Part shown: piece after piece, positions 54,295 through 62,474 of the stretch
Layout of the letters: each line of letters begins with the position of its first letter
How positions within the stretch are numbered: the stretch's first letter is position 1
Assembly: GCA_019309565.1 (NCBI GenBank)
Contig: JAFDFZ010000007.1
Coordinates: forward strand, 1 to 64,000
Source of the DNA: Deltaproteobacteria bacterium
GTDB taxonomy: Bacteria; Desulfobacterota; Desulfobacteria; Desulfobacterales; SURF-15
Length of the DNA: 64,000 bases
Direction: 5' to 3'
Notes under the pieces: generated by a model
Told to the model about the DNA's origin: nothing
Database searches by the model: none
Seen by the model: only the letters and a program-made list of their open reading frames with translations
Translations under genes and position numbers: made by a program

Positions 54295-55749
54295 ATGAAA
54301 AACAAACCTTTCCATAACAAACAAAAGGGGTTTGTACTCATAGGGATGATGTTTACGATGATCCTGATGGCCTTATCGGCCGCAGGTTTAAACAGACGCT
54401 CTGCCATGCAGACCCGAATGATCGCAAACCAGAACCGAAGCACTCAGATTTCCCTTGGCCAATTATCGGCTATAGAAGACGCTGCATGGCGGTTGAGCCG
54501 TACGGCTGACTGGAGAACAGACCCTGCCGGCGAAGATTATGATTACAATGGAATCCGCTATAATCGAAAAGTGCTTGATTCCGGGATCTCCGGATATAGT
54601 GATGTCGTTACTATAACCGTGACTAGCGAACATGGGACAAGGCCCCTGAGCATGTCTTTCCGGATAACCCCCCGGATAAAAAAAGACCTCTATATTGCCG
54701 ATACAGACAATCACCGCATCCGGCACATAGACGAAACAACTGGGATAATCACCACGGTGACGGGAACCGGATCTCAGGTAGATGGCGGTGATTCAGGGCC
54801 AGCGGTCGATGCCTCACTGGATAAACCCAACAGCGTCAGCGTGGACACGCAAGGCAATCTTTACATTGCCGATACTAACAACCATAGTATTCGCAAGGTG
54901 GATACTGCAGGCATCATCACCACCGTTGCAGGAAACGGTGCTGCCGGGTTTTCCGGTGACGGTGGACCGGCCACTGATGCTGAGTTGAAAACACCCAGGG
55001 ATGTATATGTCGACGCCTCTGGCAACATATATATTGCTGATACCGAAAACAACCGTATCCGCAAGGTTGACACCTCAGGCATCATCACCACCGTTGCAGG
55101 AAACGGTGCTTCCGGGTTTTCCGGTGACGGTGGGCCGGCCACTGACGCTCGGCTGAACAAACCAAATAGCGTATGCATGGATGCAGACGGCAACCTGTAT
55201 ATCGCTGATGCCCTCAACCACCGTATCCGCAAGGTGGATACCACCGGTATGATTAGCACTGTTGCTGGAAACGGTGCTTCCGGGTTTTCCGGTGACGGTG
55301 GGCCGGCAGCAAACGCACAGCTCGATAAGCCCAAAGGCGTTTGGGTTGATGAACAGGGAAATATCTATATCGTCGACACCGAAAACCACCGCATTCGCAT
55401 GGTAGACTCTTCGGGTATAATCAATACTGTTGCTGGAAACGGTGTCTCGGGCTATTCGGGTGATGGCGGGCCCGCCACAGAGGCGGCCCTCCAAAAACCG
55501 CTGGGGATCTATGTGGATGCTTCCGGCAACATCTATTTTGCAGACACCCTAAACAGCCGAATCCGAATGGTGGATACCGCAGGTGTCATCACCACTGTTG
55601 CCGGTACGGGGGCTTCGGGTTATTCGGGAGACGGCAATCTAGCAACAAACGCACAGGTAAAAAAACCGCGGGATGTGTGGCTCGGGGGTGTCGATCCCCA
55701 GGGGGCGACGCTTGAGAAAATCGCAGAAATGTACTGGCGAACCGGATAA
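54295..55749 (+). CDS. K/PilX-like minor pilin with NHL beta-propeller
   Basis: A 484-residue protein. The N-terminus is a prepilin, cleavage at G12|F13 (NKQKG|FVLIGMMFTMILMAL), with Gly at position 5 instead of Glu, as in tip pilins of the K class. Residues 30-75 (AMQTRMIANQNRSTQISLGQ) resemble PilX_N. From residue 130 come six NHL-type repeats of about 56 residues, each with a (N/D)(L/I)YIADT-x-N-x-RIRKVD core (cores start near 131, 188, 244, 300, 356, 412), so a propeller is expected. It stands where gspK would in G-I-J-K order. The propeller would sit at the fibre tip and bind a ligand or surface. I know of no described pilin with this build. Confidence 0.85.
   Translation: MKNKPFHNKQKGFVLIGMMFTMILMALSAAGLNRRSAMQTRMIANQNRSTQISLGQLSAIEDAAWRLSRTADWRTDPAGEDYDYNGIRYNRKVLDSGISGYSDVVTITVTSEHGTRPLSMSFRITPRIKKDLYIADTDNHRIRHIDETTGIITTVTGTGSQVDGGDSGPAVDASLDKPNSVSVDTQGNLYIADTNNHSIRKVDTAGIITTVAGNGAAGFSGDGGPATDAELKTPRDVYVDASGNIYIADTENNRIRKVDTSGIITTVAGNGASGFSGDGGPATDARLNKPNSVCMDADGNLYIADALNHRIRKVDTTGMISTVAGNGASGFSGDGGPAANAQLDKPKGVWVDEQGNIYIVDTENHRIRMVDSSGIINTVAGNGVSGYSGDGGPATEAALQKPLGIYVDASGNIYFADTLNSRIRMVDTAGVITTVAGTGASGYSGDGNLATNAQVKKPRDVWLGGVDPQGATLEKIAEMYWRTG
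54856..55695 (+). repeat. 168-bp tandem repeats encoding NHL units
   Basis: Five units with exact 168-base spacing of the core codons (54856, 55024, 55192, 55360, 55528). Adjacent units are close to the same at DNA level in the linker GGAAACGGTG(C/T) ... GGTTTTCCGGTGACGGTGG, less so in the outer units. Such repeats can gain or lose units by recombination, changing propeller size. The first unit, at 54685, is the most divergent. Confidence 0.8.
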
Positions 55750-55783
55750 GGGCTTTTAATTTTACGTTTTTGGGATTTCCCAA

Positions 55784-55799
55784 TGGCACGCGCTTTGCA
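55784..55799 (+). promoter_or_regulatory. sigma-54 promoter before pilM
   Basis: TGGCAC-GCGCT-TTGCA with exact spacing. A small dyad TTGGGA-TT-TCCCAA (55770-55783) abuts it upstream. The leader to pilM is about 125 bases. Confidence 0.82.
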
Positions 55800-55935
55800 G
55801 CTAAATCTGCGGGCTGCTTATATCAATCCCTAACCCGGACCGATCAGGGGATTCATAAGGGGCTTTTGGCATTGTCTTGTCAATAATTTGTCAATTTTCT
55901 AAGGGCTACGGAGCAACCACGGTCATCAGAATGCC

Positions 55936-57033
55936 ATGATTGAAAATTTGAAACATCGATACCCCATCGCCATTAACATCGATTATAAGGAAATCTGCGC
56001 CGTTCAGCTCAGGGCAACACAGAAGAGTCTTGCAATCAAAGGCATCCTGTGCCGAGAGTTGAAAGATGAAATCGATGGCGCTCTCGGGCCGAAAGAAGGA
56101 TTGTTAGGGATCTTAAAGGAGATTTCCGCAAGCAGCCAGTTTACCGGAAAACAAATCACCGCCCATTTACCTTTCGGCAGCATATTCAGCTTTCCCGTGC
56201 TGGTTAATCTTACTAAAGGTGAAACAATTGAGTCTTCCATCCTTAAAGAATCCAAGGAATACCTGCCCTTTTCAGTTTCCGAAGGAGTGTTCGATTATCC
56301 TTCGGTTAAAGAAACCGGCAACGGCAATCAGTACAAGGTAATCGTCACAGCGGCCCGGCGCGATGACATCCTCAGATACATTGATCTTGCAAAGCAGGCA
56401 GGGCTGGTGCTGGAGAGGGTCGATTTCCCTGTCTCTTCCTTTATTCGACTCCACCGGTTTCTTCACGGGCCCCCCGAGAATCCCGTCATCCTGTGTCACA
56501 TGGGAGGCTTTAAGAGCCTGATTGTTGTTGCCGGAAACGACTGTATACTGGCTGAAAGAGCGGTTCCGTGGGGCATGGAGAGTGTTTATAAAAGGATCCA
56601 GTTAAATTTAGAGCTGGAATCAGACAGAAACACTCCCAGAATTCTCCTTCGTAACTTCGGGCTTTCCTTTGAGAGTGAAAACAGAAACTCTGAATCGTAC
56701 AAGGAAGCAGATGACAACGGAATTCGACGAACGCTTTATCAGATCATCGCACCGTCTATTGACCGATTGATCGATGAAATCCATAAGATCATCGGATACA
56801 TTCGATCCGAAGAAGCACAAATTCTACTTGCGGGAATGTACCTCTATGGCGACGGGGTTTGTATCCGGTATCTGGACCGCTACTTTCAAAATCGTTTCAA
56901 TATCCCGGCGAAACTAAGCGACCCTGTGGCTGAAGGGGTATTTTCTTTCGAGGGCATTCCGGCAGGGGATTCGGATGAATGTTCATATACTCTGGCCCTT
57001 GGGCTTGCAATGAGGAAAGTGTCATGGCTTTAA
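55936..57033 (+). CDS. pilM: PilM-type actin-like assembly protein
   Basis: A 365-residue protein of the PilM/GspL-cytoplasmic family (FtsA-like fold). Seen: YPIAINIDYKEICAVQL at the start for the first phosphate loop, SLLKESKEYLPFSVSEG-like helix segment and DRLIDEIHKIIGYIRSE for the ATPase core. It forms the cytoplasmic part of the inner-membrane ring with the PilN-like protein. Split PilM/PilN as in type IV pili, not a fused GspL. Confidence 0.85.
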   Translation: MIENLKHRYPIAINIDYKEICAVQLRATQKSLAIKGILCRELKDEIDGALGPKEGLLGILKEISASSQFTGKQITAHLPFGSIFSFPVLVNLTKGETIESSILKESKEYLPFSVSEGVFDYPSVKETGNGNQYKVIVTAARRDDILRYIDLAKQAGLVLERVDFPVSSFIRLHRFLHGPPENPVILCHMGGFKSLIVVAGNDCILAERAVPWGMESVYKRIQLNLELESDRNTPRILLRNFGLSFESENRNSESYKEADDNGIRRTLYQIIAPSIDRLIDEIHKIIGYIRSEEAQILLAGMYLYGDGVCIRYLDRYFQNRFNIPAKLSDPVAEGVFSFEGIPAGDSDECSYTLALGLAMRKVSWL

Positions 57034-57599
57034 GGGAAATCAACCTGATCCCGTCTGACATTATGCTGCACCGGTATCTTGTGCGGCATATGGGGCTGTG
57101 GGCCGGGCTGCTGGCCATCCTGCTCGCTCCTATCGTCTCATATTATATTTATCAGACAAAGGTCGCACTTTCCTATCGACCGCTTGAGACGACCCTGGGC
57201 GATATTACCAGAAATATCAACACAAAGCTCCAGGAAATCAAAACAGTTCAGAATAGAGTTAAAAAGGTTAATCATAGGCTGTCCGATATTGAATCCGTTA
57301 CATCACAGCAGTCCTATGCCCTCATACTGTTTAAGCTTTCCAAGACCGTAAATCGATATTTGTGGCTGAGATCTCTTAGCATTCAGAGCCAGAGCAAAAA
57401 CAGCGATCTGTTAATCAATGGCTATGCTCTTTCCAATGAGGCCATAGGAGATCTTTTGAACAGGCTCTCCACCGACGAGTTATTTGAAAAGGTAGTATTG
57501 AATTACGCAAGGCAGCCATCTGTGGGAAAAAAGAAGGCGCGCTTAAACGAGTTTCGTAGAATTGAATTTGAAATCAGGTGCGATATTACAAGGCGATGA
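57024..57599 (+). CDS. pilN: PilN-type inner-membrane protein
   Basis: A 191-residue bitopic protein. It starts MALREINLIPSDIM, where the conserved INLIP box binds PilM, then one helix (LLAILLAPIVSYYIY) and a coiled coil (TTLGDITRNINTKLQEIK). ATG at 57024 lies 10 bases inside the pilM end and has GAGGAAAG upstream. The C-terminus is a ferredoxin-like domain. Confidence 0.87.
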   Translation: MALREINLIPSDIMLHRYLVRHMGLWAGLLAILLAPIVSYYIYQTKVALSYRPLETTLGDITRNINTKLQEIKTVQNRVKKVNHRLSDIESVTSQQSYALILFKLSKTVNRYLWLRSLSIQSQSKNSDLLINGYALSNEAIGDLLNRLSTDELFEKVVLNYARQPSVGKKKARLNEFRRIEFEIRCDITRR

Positions 57600-57602
57600 A
57601 AA

Positions 57603-58148
57603 ATGATGCTCAGCATCAACAACCTGGATCGAATTTGCCTGCTTTCCGTAATGGTGATTGTCCTGCTAAGTGGTGGACTTGCGTTGAACTTAGTGGCAAA
57701 AACCCGAAAGGAAATCCAGCGGAAAAATGAATTTCTCTCAAAGCAAATGATACATCTTAAACGAACCGACGCAAGACTGAAAGCCCTCAAGCACGCCTTG
57801 GGCGCCTTAGAGAAAAGGCTTGAGGATTACAGAAAAAGAATTCCACGATCTGCTGAAATCAGTCGGTTTTTTCGTGATATCGATACTATAGCGAAAAAAA
57901 AAGGTATAGGACTGATCAGCGTCCAGCCCCAGCCCGAGAAGAAGGAAAAATCTCTCACCAGGATTCCAATCCGAATGGTGTTTAAAGGGAATTTTGCAAA
58001 TATCCACCGCTTGCTTAACGCGCTTGAATCCCTCAAGCGGCTGGTTGTAATGGAACAGATGACGATTGTAAGAACCAGCACGGATAAACAGTGCCAGGTC
58101 GAATTACTGGCAAGTATTTTCAAAAGAGAATCAATGAAAAACCAATGA
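57603..58148 (+). CDS. pilO: PilO-type inner-membrane protein
   Basis: A 181-residue bitopic protein: a helix at 13-31, a coiled coil to about residue 85, and a globular end with IRMVFKGNFANIHRLLNALESLKRLV, typical of PilO/GspM-like. It pairs with the PilN-like protein in the periplasm. Overlaps the next start by an ATGA. Confidence 0.86.
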   Translation: MMLSINNLDRICLLSVMVIVLLSGGLALNLVAKTRKEIQRKNEFLSKQMIHLKRTDARLKALKHALGALEKRLEDYRKRIPRSAEISRFFRDIDTIAKKKGIGLISVQPQPEKKEKSLTRIPIRMVFKGNFANIHRLLNALESLKRLVVMEQMTIVRTSTDKQCQVELLASIFKRESMKNQ

Positions 58149-58672
58149 TTCGAAGGGACGATAAAAAAAGAGGTGAGCAGTTTAAGCTTTACCTGCTCAT
58201 CGGGTTTTCCATGATATTGCTGATCAGCGGGTATTTTCGGCTGATCAACAAGAAAAGCAATGCGGGAGCTAAAACCACAATTCCGTTGCCAAATAAGACA
58301 CCAACAGATTCTTCCGGAATCAACATGCAGATACTTGACAAAAAAATTCCGTCAGACCATAGGAACTGGATGAAGAAAACGAGTCCCGGTCACTTACAGA
58401 CGGTTGTCCGCGATATTTTCTCAGTACCCCAGGATCTCGTTTCAAAGGCAGAGAAAAAAGCAGAAGAACCGCCTCCGCCCCCCCCGCCGATGAAGCTTAA
58501 AGGAACCATTATTGGTGGAAAAAGACCCATTGCCATTATCAATGACCGGTTTGTTCATCTGGGGGATCAGGTGGCAGGGTATCGAATCATTCGAATTGAA
58601 AAAGATGAAGTGGAATTACGATCGGGAAAACAGCATATCGTTTTAAAGGTGCTAAAGCATGGGCAGGGGTGA
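58145..58672 (+). CDS. PilP/GspC-like periplasmic connector
   Basis: A 175-residue protein with an N-terminal helix (LYLLIGFSMILLISGYF), a proline run (EEPPPPPPPMK) and a C-terminal homology-region domain (GTIIGGKRPIAIINDRF, LGDQVAGYRIIRIEKDEV) of the GspC type. No lipoprotein signal, so closer to GspC than PilP. It ties the inner-membrane complex to the secretin. Mixed features of both families. Confidence 0.82.
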   Translation: MIRRDDKKRGEQFKLYLLIGFSMILLISGYFRLINKKSNAGAKTTIPLPNKTPTDSSGINMQILDKKIPSDHRNWMKKTSPGHLQTVVRDIFSVPQDLVSKAEKKAEEPPPPPPPMKLKGTIIGGKRPIAIINDRFVHLGDQVAGYRIIRIEKDEVELRSGKQHIVLKVLKHGQG

Positions 58673-58679
58673 TATCGAC

Positions 58680-60614
58680 ATGAGTGGTCAAATACATAGG
58701 TCAAAGCCCGCGATGGTTTTCATTATGAATATCTTCTTGCTGCTGGTCTTGTGGGTGCACCTGCTGCTGCCGGGGTATGCTCTTTCAGAAAAGGCCAACA
58801 CTGCGGCCCGTGCAAAGCTAAGAAAGATTCGTGGGTGGTATCATGAAGACTATTCCAGCATCGTATTGCAGTTTGATCGCAGGGTAGATTTTGAGCCACC
58901 GGTTATTGAAAAAAAACAGGTGTTCATAAGATTAAGGAATGTTGAAACTGACCTTGCGGCTGTTACAGAATTCAAAGAACTGGACTCCTGGGTTGCGCTT
59001 GAAAAGGCAGGGGAGGATCTGAATGTTAAGATCGGACTTCCTAAAAATTTCACCAAGCTTGCCCACTACCGGTTTATCCGCCCTTTTCGTTTGTTCATCA
59101 AGCTGTACAAGGGCAAACCGACTGCACAGCCTGTTGACGATAACCAGGCTCTAGAAACGATCGGAGCAGCCACCACCACTGTTACCGAAGAAACACAGGC
59201 GGAGCATCAGCAGACACAAGCGCCCGGTGAAACAACGAAAACCGATAAGCCGGCTGACCCTCCTGCAGGAGATAAGGCAATCGACACTGAAAACAAGGTG
59301 AACCGGATAACGACAGACGGCCTTTTGACACTTAATTTTTTTCAAAGCGACATCCAGGAAGTCATTTCGGCCCTGGCCATGGAAAGAGAGATCAATATCG
59401 TTACGGCCCAGGACGTATCAGGCAGCATCTCTGTTCATCTGCATCGGGTGACTCTTGATGAAGCTCTTGATGCCATCACGCTGGCCGGCGGGTTTAGCTA
59501 TCATAAATACGATGATCTGTACTACATCTACAAACCCAAAAAAACCTTTGATCCTCAGGAAAAGAAACTTGAGATGAAAATCTTTAAGCTCAAGTATGTA
59601 GAGATGGATCGAATTCAGGAGATACTCCAGGGGCTGCCGCATATGGGAATAGTGCAGATCCACAAACCCTCCAAAACACTGATTGTGGAAGATACACCCG
59701 AAAACATCAAGAAGATAGAAACCATTATTCGTCACTGGGATCGAAAACCCAAGCAGGTCATGATCGAAGCAAAGATACTGGAGATAAGCCTCACGGACGA
59801 CATGGCTTTCGGTGTGGACTGGTCGAAGATGCTTGGAGAATTCGATATCGGTACCAGTGGATTCAGCAGGGCGGTGCTTCCCTCCAATGAACCGGTGTCT
59901 CCAACTCCTTCTGAGGGATCCGGGGTTTTCTCAAACCTGATTACAGCCATAGGAACGGACAAACAGTTTGCAATGGCTCTTGATGCGCTTCAGTCCAAAA
60001 CAAAAATCAACACCATCTCCACACCGAAAGTTTTTGCGATCCATGGCAAGCCGGCAAAGGTGCAGGTGGGCGGGCAGCAGGGGTATCGGGTTACCACCAC
60101 CAGTCTCGGGGTTGCAACCGAGACGATCGAATTTATCGATACCGGCACCATTCTTGAGATCACCCCCTACATCGATGATGAAGGAGGCATACTGCTGCAG
60201 GTTCTTCCCAGCATAACGGATGCTAAGCTGGATCAGGGAATTCCGGTTACAAGAACCACATCGGTATCGACCTGGGTAATGGCCAAAGACGGGCAAACCA
60301 TCTTTATAGGAGGTCTCATACAGAATAGAAAAGAAAAGACCAGGGAGGCTGTTCCGTGCCTGGGCGGCATCGATGGCCTTGGTGCTCTTTTTGGACGAAC
60401 CACAAGTTCTTTGGATAAAACAGAACTTATTTTTTTGATCACACCTCGCATATTTGACGGAAAGCTAACCGAGGAGGATCTAAAGGCCCTGAGAAAAACA
60501 CGGAAAATAGAAGAAAAATTTGAAAAAGAACCCCTTGCTCCTGTAAAACAAGTTCTAGAATTCATCTCACCGGTACACGAGGAGGAAAGAATTCTTCAAC
60601 AGCAAACAAAATAA
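58680..60614 (+). CDS. outer-membrane secretin (PilQ/MshL/GspD-like)
   Basis: A 644-residue secretin with a signal peptide (about 13-36). An AMIN-like N-terminal domain (residues 38-130), a Thr/Gln/Pro linker, STN/N0 (LNFFQSDIQEVISALAM), an N1-type domain (FKLKYVEMDRIQEILQGL) and the secretin core (VQVGGQQGYRV, DGQTIFIGGLIQ, ELIFLITPRI) follow. AMIN links it to peptidoglycan, so it is closer to PilQ/MshL than to classical GspD. ATG 58680 is preferred over 58659, with AGGGGTGAT upstream. Confidence 0.88.
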   Translation: MSGQIHRSKPAMVFIMNIFLLLVLWVHLLLPGYALSEKANTAARAKLRKIRGWYHEDYSSIVLQFDRRVDFEPPVIEKKQVFIRLRNVETDLAAVTEFKELDSWVALEKAGEDLNVKIGLPKNFTKLAHYRFIRPFRLFIKLYKGKPTAQPVDDNQALETIGAATTTVTEETQAEHQQTQAPGETTKTDKPADPPAGDKAIDTENKVNRITTDGLLTLNFFQSDIQEVISALAMEREINIVTAQDVSGSISVHLHRVTLDEALDAITLAGGFSYHKYDDLYYIYKPKKTFDPQEKKLEMKIFKLKYVEMDRIQEILQGLPHMGIVQIHKPSKTLIVEDTPENIKKIETIIRHWDRKPKQVMIEAKILEISLTDDMAFGVDWSKMLGEFDIGTSGFSRAVLPSNEPVSPTPSEGSGVFSNLITAIGTDKQFAMALDALQSKTKINTISTPKVFAIHGKPAKVQVGGQQGYRVTTTSLGVATETIEFIDTGTILEITPYIDDEGGILLQVLPSITDAKLDQGIPVTRTTSVSTWVMAKDGQTIFIGGLIQNRKEKTREAVPCLGGIDGLGALFGRTTSSLDKTELIFLITPRIFDGKLTEEDLKALRKTRKIEEKFEKEPLAPVKQVLEFISPVHEEERILQQQTK

Positions 60615-60626
60615 CAGCAAAGAAAA

Positions 60627-61808
60627 ATGACACAAACAGACGCAAAACCCTTTACGATATCGGGCAGGCTGAAAAGCAATGACGCCCACACCGGGAAAAG
60701 ACGGCCCAGGGTGCTGGTTGTGGATGATGATATAGAAATCCGGCGGGCGGTCTGGTACATCCTGCGCTCGGAATTCGATGTAACGGCCGTAGAAAACGGT
60801 TACAAGGCTGTTGAACGAATTCGACAGGGAGAACGATTTGAAGTCGCCTCGCTGGATCTGCGCATGCCGGGAATGTCAGGTGTGGATACCTTAAAGGAAA
60901 TAAAGCAACTGGACCCCACCATAGAGGTTTTGATCATGACCGCTCACAGCGATGTGCAGTCCGCAAAAAAGGCTCTAAGATTCGGGGCTTATGACTATAT
61001 TGATAAACCCTTTCGCAAAGACGCGTATCGAGAAGCCATTCGAAGGGGAGTTAAGCGGCGGGAAAAATCAACCGTATCAGATGCGGCAAAAGAACAACTT
61101 GCATTTGTGAAAGCACAACTCAAGATATCGGAAAAGTTTGCCGTTATCGGACAGCTCAGCGCAGGGATTGTACATGATTTAAACAACGCCCTGAACTCTG
61201 TGCTCGGGTTTTCGGATCTCCTGTTGATGGAAGACGCACCTGTTGAGGAGGCTCGGGACTATATTAAGCAGATCAACAAAGCTGCAAAGCTGTCCATTAG
61301 CATTGTTCAAAAGCTGCTTACTTTTTCCCGCAATCAAGGATCCGAACGAGAACCACTGCAAATCAACGAGGTGATCAATAGCTGTCTTGAACTGAAGCAG
61401 CACGATTTTTCGAAGCATCAAATTGAAGTGGTAAAGGAGCTTGAGAAAGATCTGCCCATGGCCATGGCAAATTTCCACGACATCCAGCAGGTCGTCCTGA
61501 ATATCTTAAATAACGCCGAGCACGCAATGATGTCGGCTGACGGCTCGAAACGGCTTACAATAAAGAGCACTTCAGATGCCAAAGCGATTCGATTCAGCAT
61601 AGAAGATACGGGAATCGGTATTCCGGAAAAAAACCTGCAACGAATCTTTGAACCGCTTTTTACCACGAAAGAAAAGGATGTCGGCACCGGACTGGGGTTA
61701 AGCGTTTGCTACGACATCGTCCAGGACCACAATGGTACCATCTATGTGGCAAGCGAGCCGGGCAAAGGCACCTGTTTCGTGATTGAACTGCCACACGCGG
61801 CCCTGTGA
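60627..61808 (+). CDS. receiver-histidine kinase without membrane segments
   Basis: A 393-residue soluble hybrid. The N-terminal receiver has VVDDDIEIRR and phospho-D77 in VASLDLRMPG, followed by a short linker and a HisKA with H183 in GIVHDLNNALNS and HATPase (NILNNAEHAMM, DTGIGIP, GTGLGLS). Receiver-first kinases act as phosphorelay parts that respond to another kinase. It is encoded 12 bases after the secretin, inside the machine operon. Confidence 0.88.
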   Translation: MTQTDAKPFTISGRLKSNDAHTGKRRPRVLVVDDDIEIRRAVWYILRSEFDVTAVENGYKAVERIRQGERFEVASLDLRMPGMSGVDTLKEIKQLDPTIEVLIMTAHSDVQSAKKALRFGAYDYIDKPFRKDAYREAIRRGVKRREKSTVSDAAKEQLAFVKAQLKISEKFAVIGQLSAGIVHDLNNALNSVLGFSDLLLMEDAPVEEARDYIKQINKAAKLSISIVQKLLTFSRNQGSEREPLQINEVINSCLELKQHDFSKHQIEVVKELEKDLPMAMANFHDIQQVVLNILNNAEHAMMSADGSKRLTIKSTSDAKAIRFSIEDTGIGIPEKNLQRIFEPLFTTKEKDVGTGLGLSVCYDIVQDHNGTIYVASEPGKGTCFVIELPHAAL

Positions 61809-61826
61809 TCTATCATTTCATCTCTT

Positions 61827-61842
61827 TGGCACCTTCTTTGCA
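61827..61842 (+). promoter_or_regulatory. sigma-54 promoter before the last receiver gene
   Basis: TGGCAC-CTTCT-TTGCA, exact spacing, in the 81-base gap before the ATG at 61890. Confidence 0.8.
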
Positions 61843-61889
61843 GTTATGACTCGCACGGGGTGTTAATAAATTTTCGGGAGAATCACGAT

Positions 61890-62438
61890 ATGGACCACAA
61901 TATCCTTGTTGTAGACGACGAACCCATTATTAGGGATATGATAAAAGAGGCCTTTTCAGAGGAACCATACGGGCTGCTTACGGCAGGCTCGGCCCGGGAG
62001 GCGCTCGGGATCCTGGCAAAAGAATCGGTTGATGTGGTCATTTCAGATGAAAAAATGCCGGGTATGCAGGGATCGGAATTTCTTGCCCTTGTCCGGAAAA
62101 AATATCCTGACACGATTCGGATTATTCTAACAGGCCATGCAAACCTTAAGACGGCCATAAAGGCCATCAACGAAGGGGAGATTTACAGATTTTTCACCAA
62201 ACCCTGCAACATGGTGGACCTGGCGATTACCATACGCCAGGCCCTTCAATACAAGGAGCTGAAAGAGGAAAGCCACCGGCTTCAAAGGAAAGTGACGGAG
62301 CAATCGGCCATCATTGAGGATATCGAAAAGAAATATCCGGGCATCACCCGGGTAAAACGAAATACGGATGGTGCGGTTATCATCGATGACACCGAAACGA
62401 AAAACTGGCAGACCTTGGTCAAAGAACTAGACGATTAG
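61890..62438 (+). CDS. response regulator of the RpfG-receiver type without output domain
   Basis: A 182-residue protein: receiver (VVDDEPIIRDM, phospho-D in VVISDEKMPGM, ILTGHA, TKPCN) of the branch usually joined to HD-GYP domains, then a coiled coil (LKEESHRLQRKVTEQSA) and a short acidic tail. There is no HD-GYP, but a separate HD-GYP protein is encoded at 47560-49005. It has its own sigma-54 promoter. Start at 61890 preferred over 61860. Confidence 0.82.
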   Translation: MDHNILVVDDEPIIRDMIKEAFSEEPYGLLTAGSAREALGILAKESVDVVISDEKMPGMQGSEFLALVRKKYPDTIRIILTGHANLKTAIKAINEGEIYRFFTKPCNMVDLAITIRQALQYKELKEESHRLQRKVTEQSAIIEDIEKKYPGITRVKRNTDGAVIIDDTETKNWQTLVKELDD

Positions 62439-62440
62439 TA

Positions 62441-62474
62441 ACATAAAATCGACAACAAGTTCTCGATATTATGT
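62441..62474. terminator. possible bidirectional terminator between convergent genes
   Basis: ACATAAAATCGA (62441-62452) pairs with TCGATATTATGT (62463-62474) over 12 positions with one mismatch, loop 10 bases. It overlaps the pdxA stop and sits between convergent genes. Weak T-tracts on both sides. Confidence 0.4.

Noticed and set aside
54856-55695. Regular repeats as a CRISPR array
   Set aside because: The unit is 168 bases, in frame, and encodes NHL repeats.
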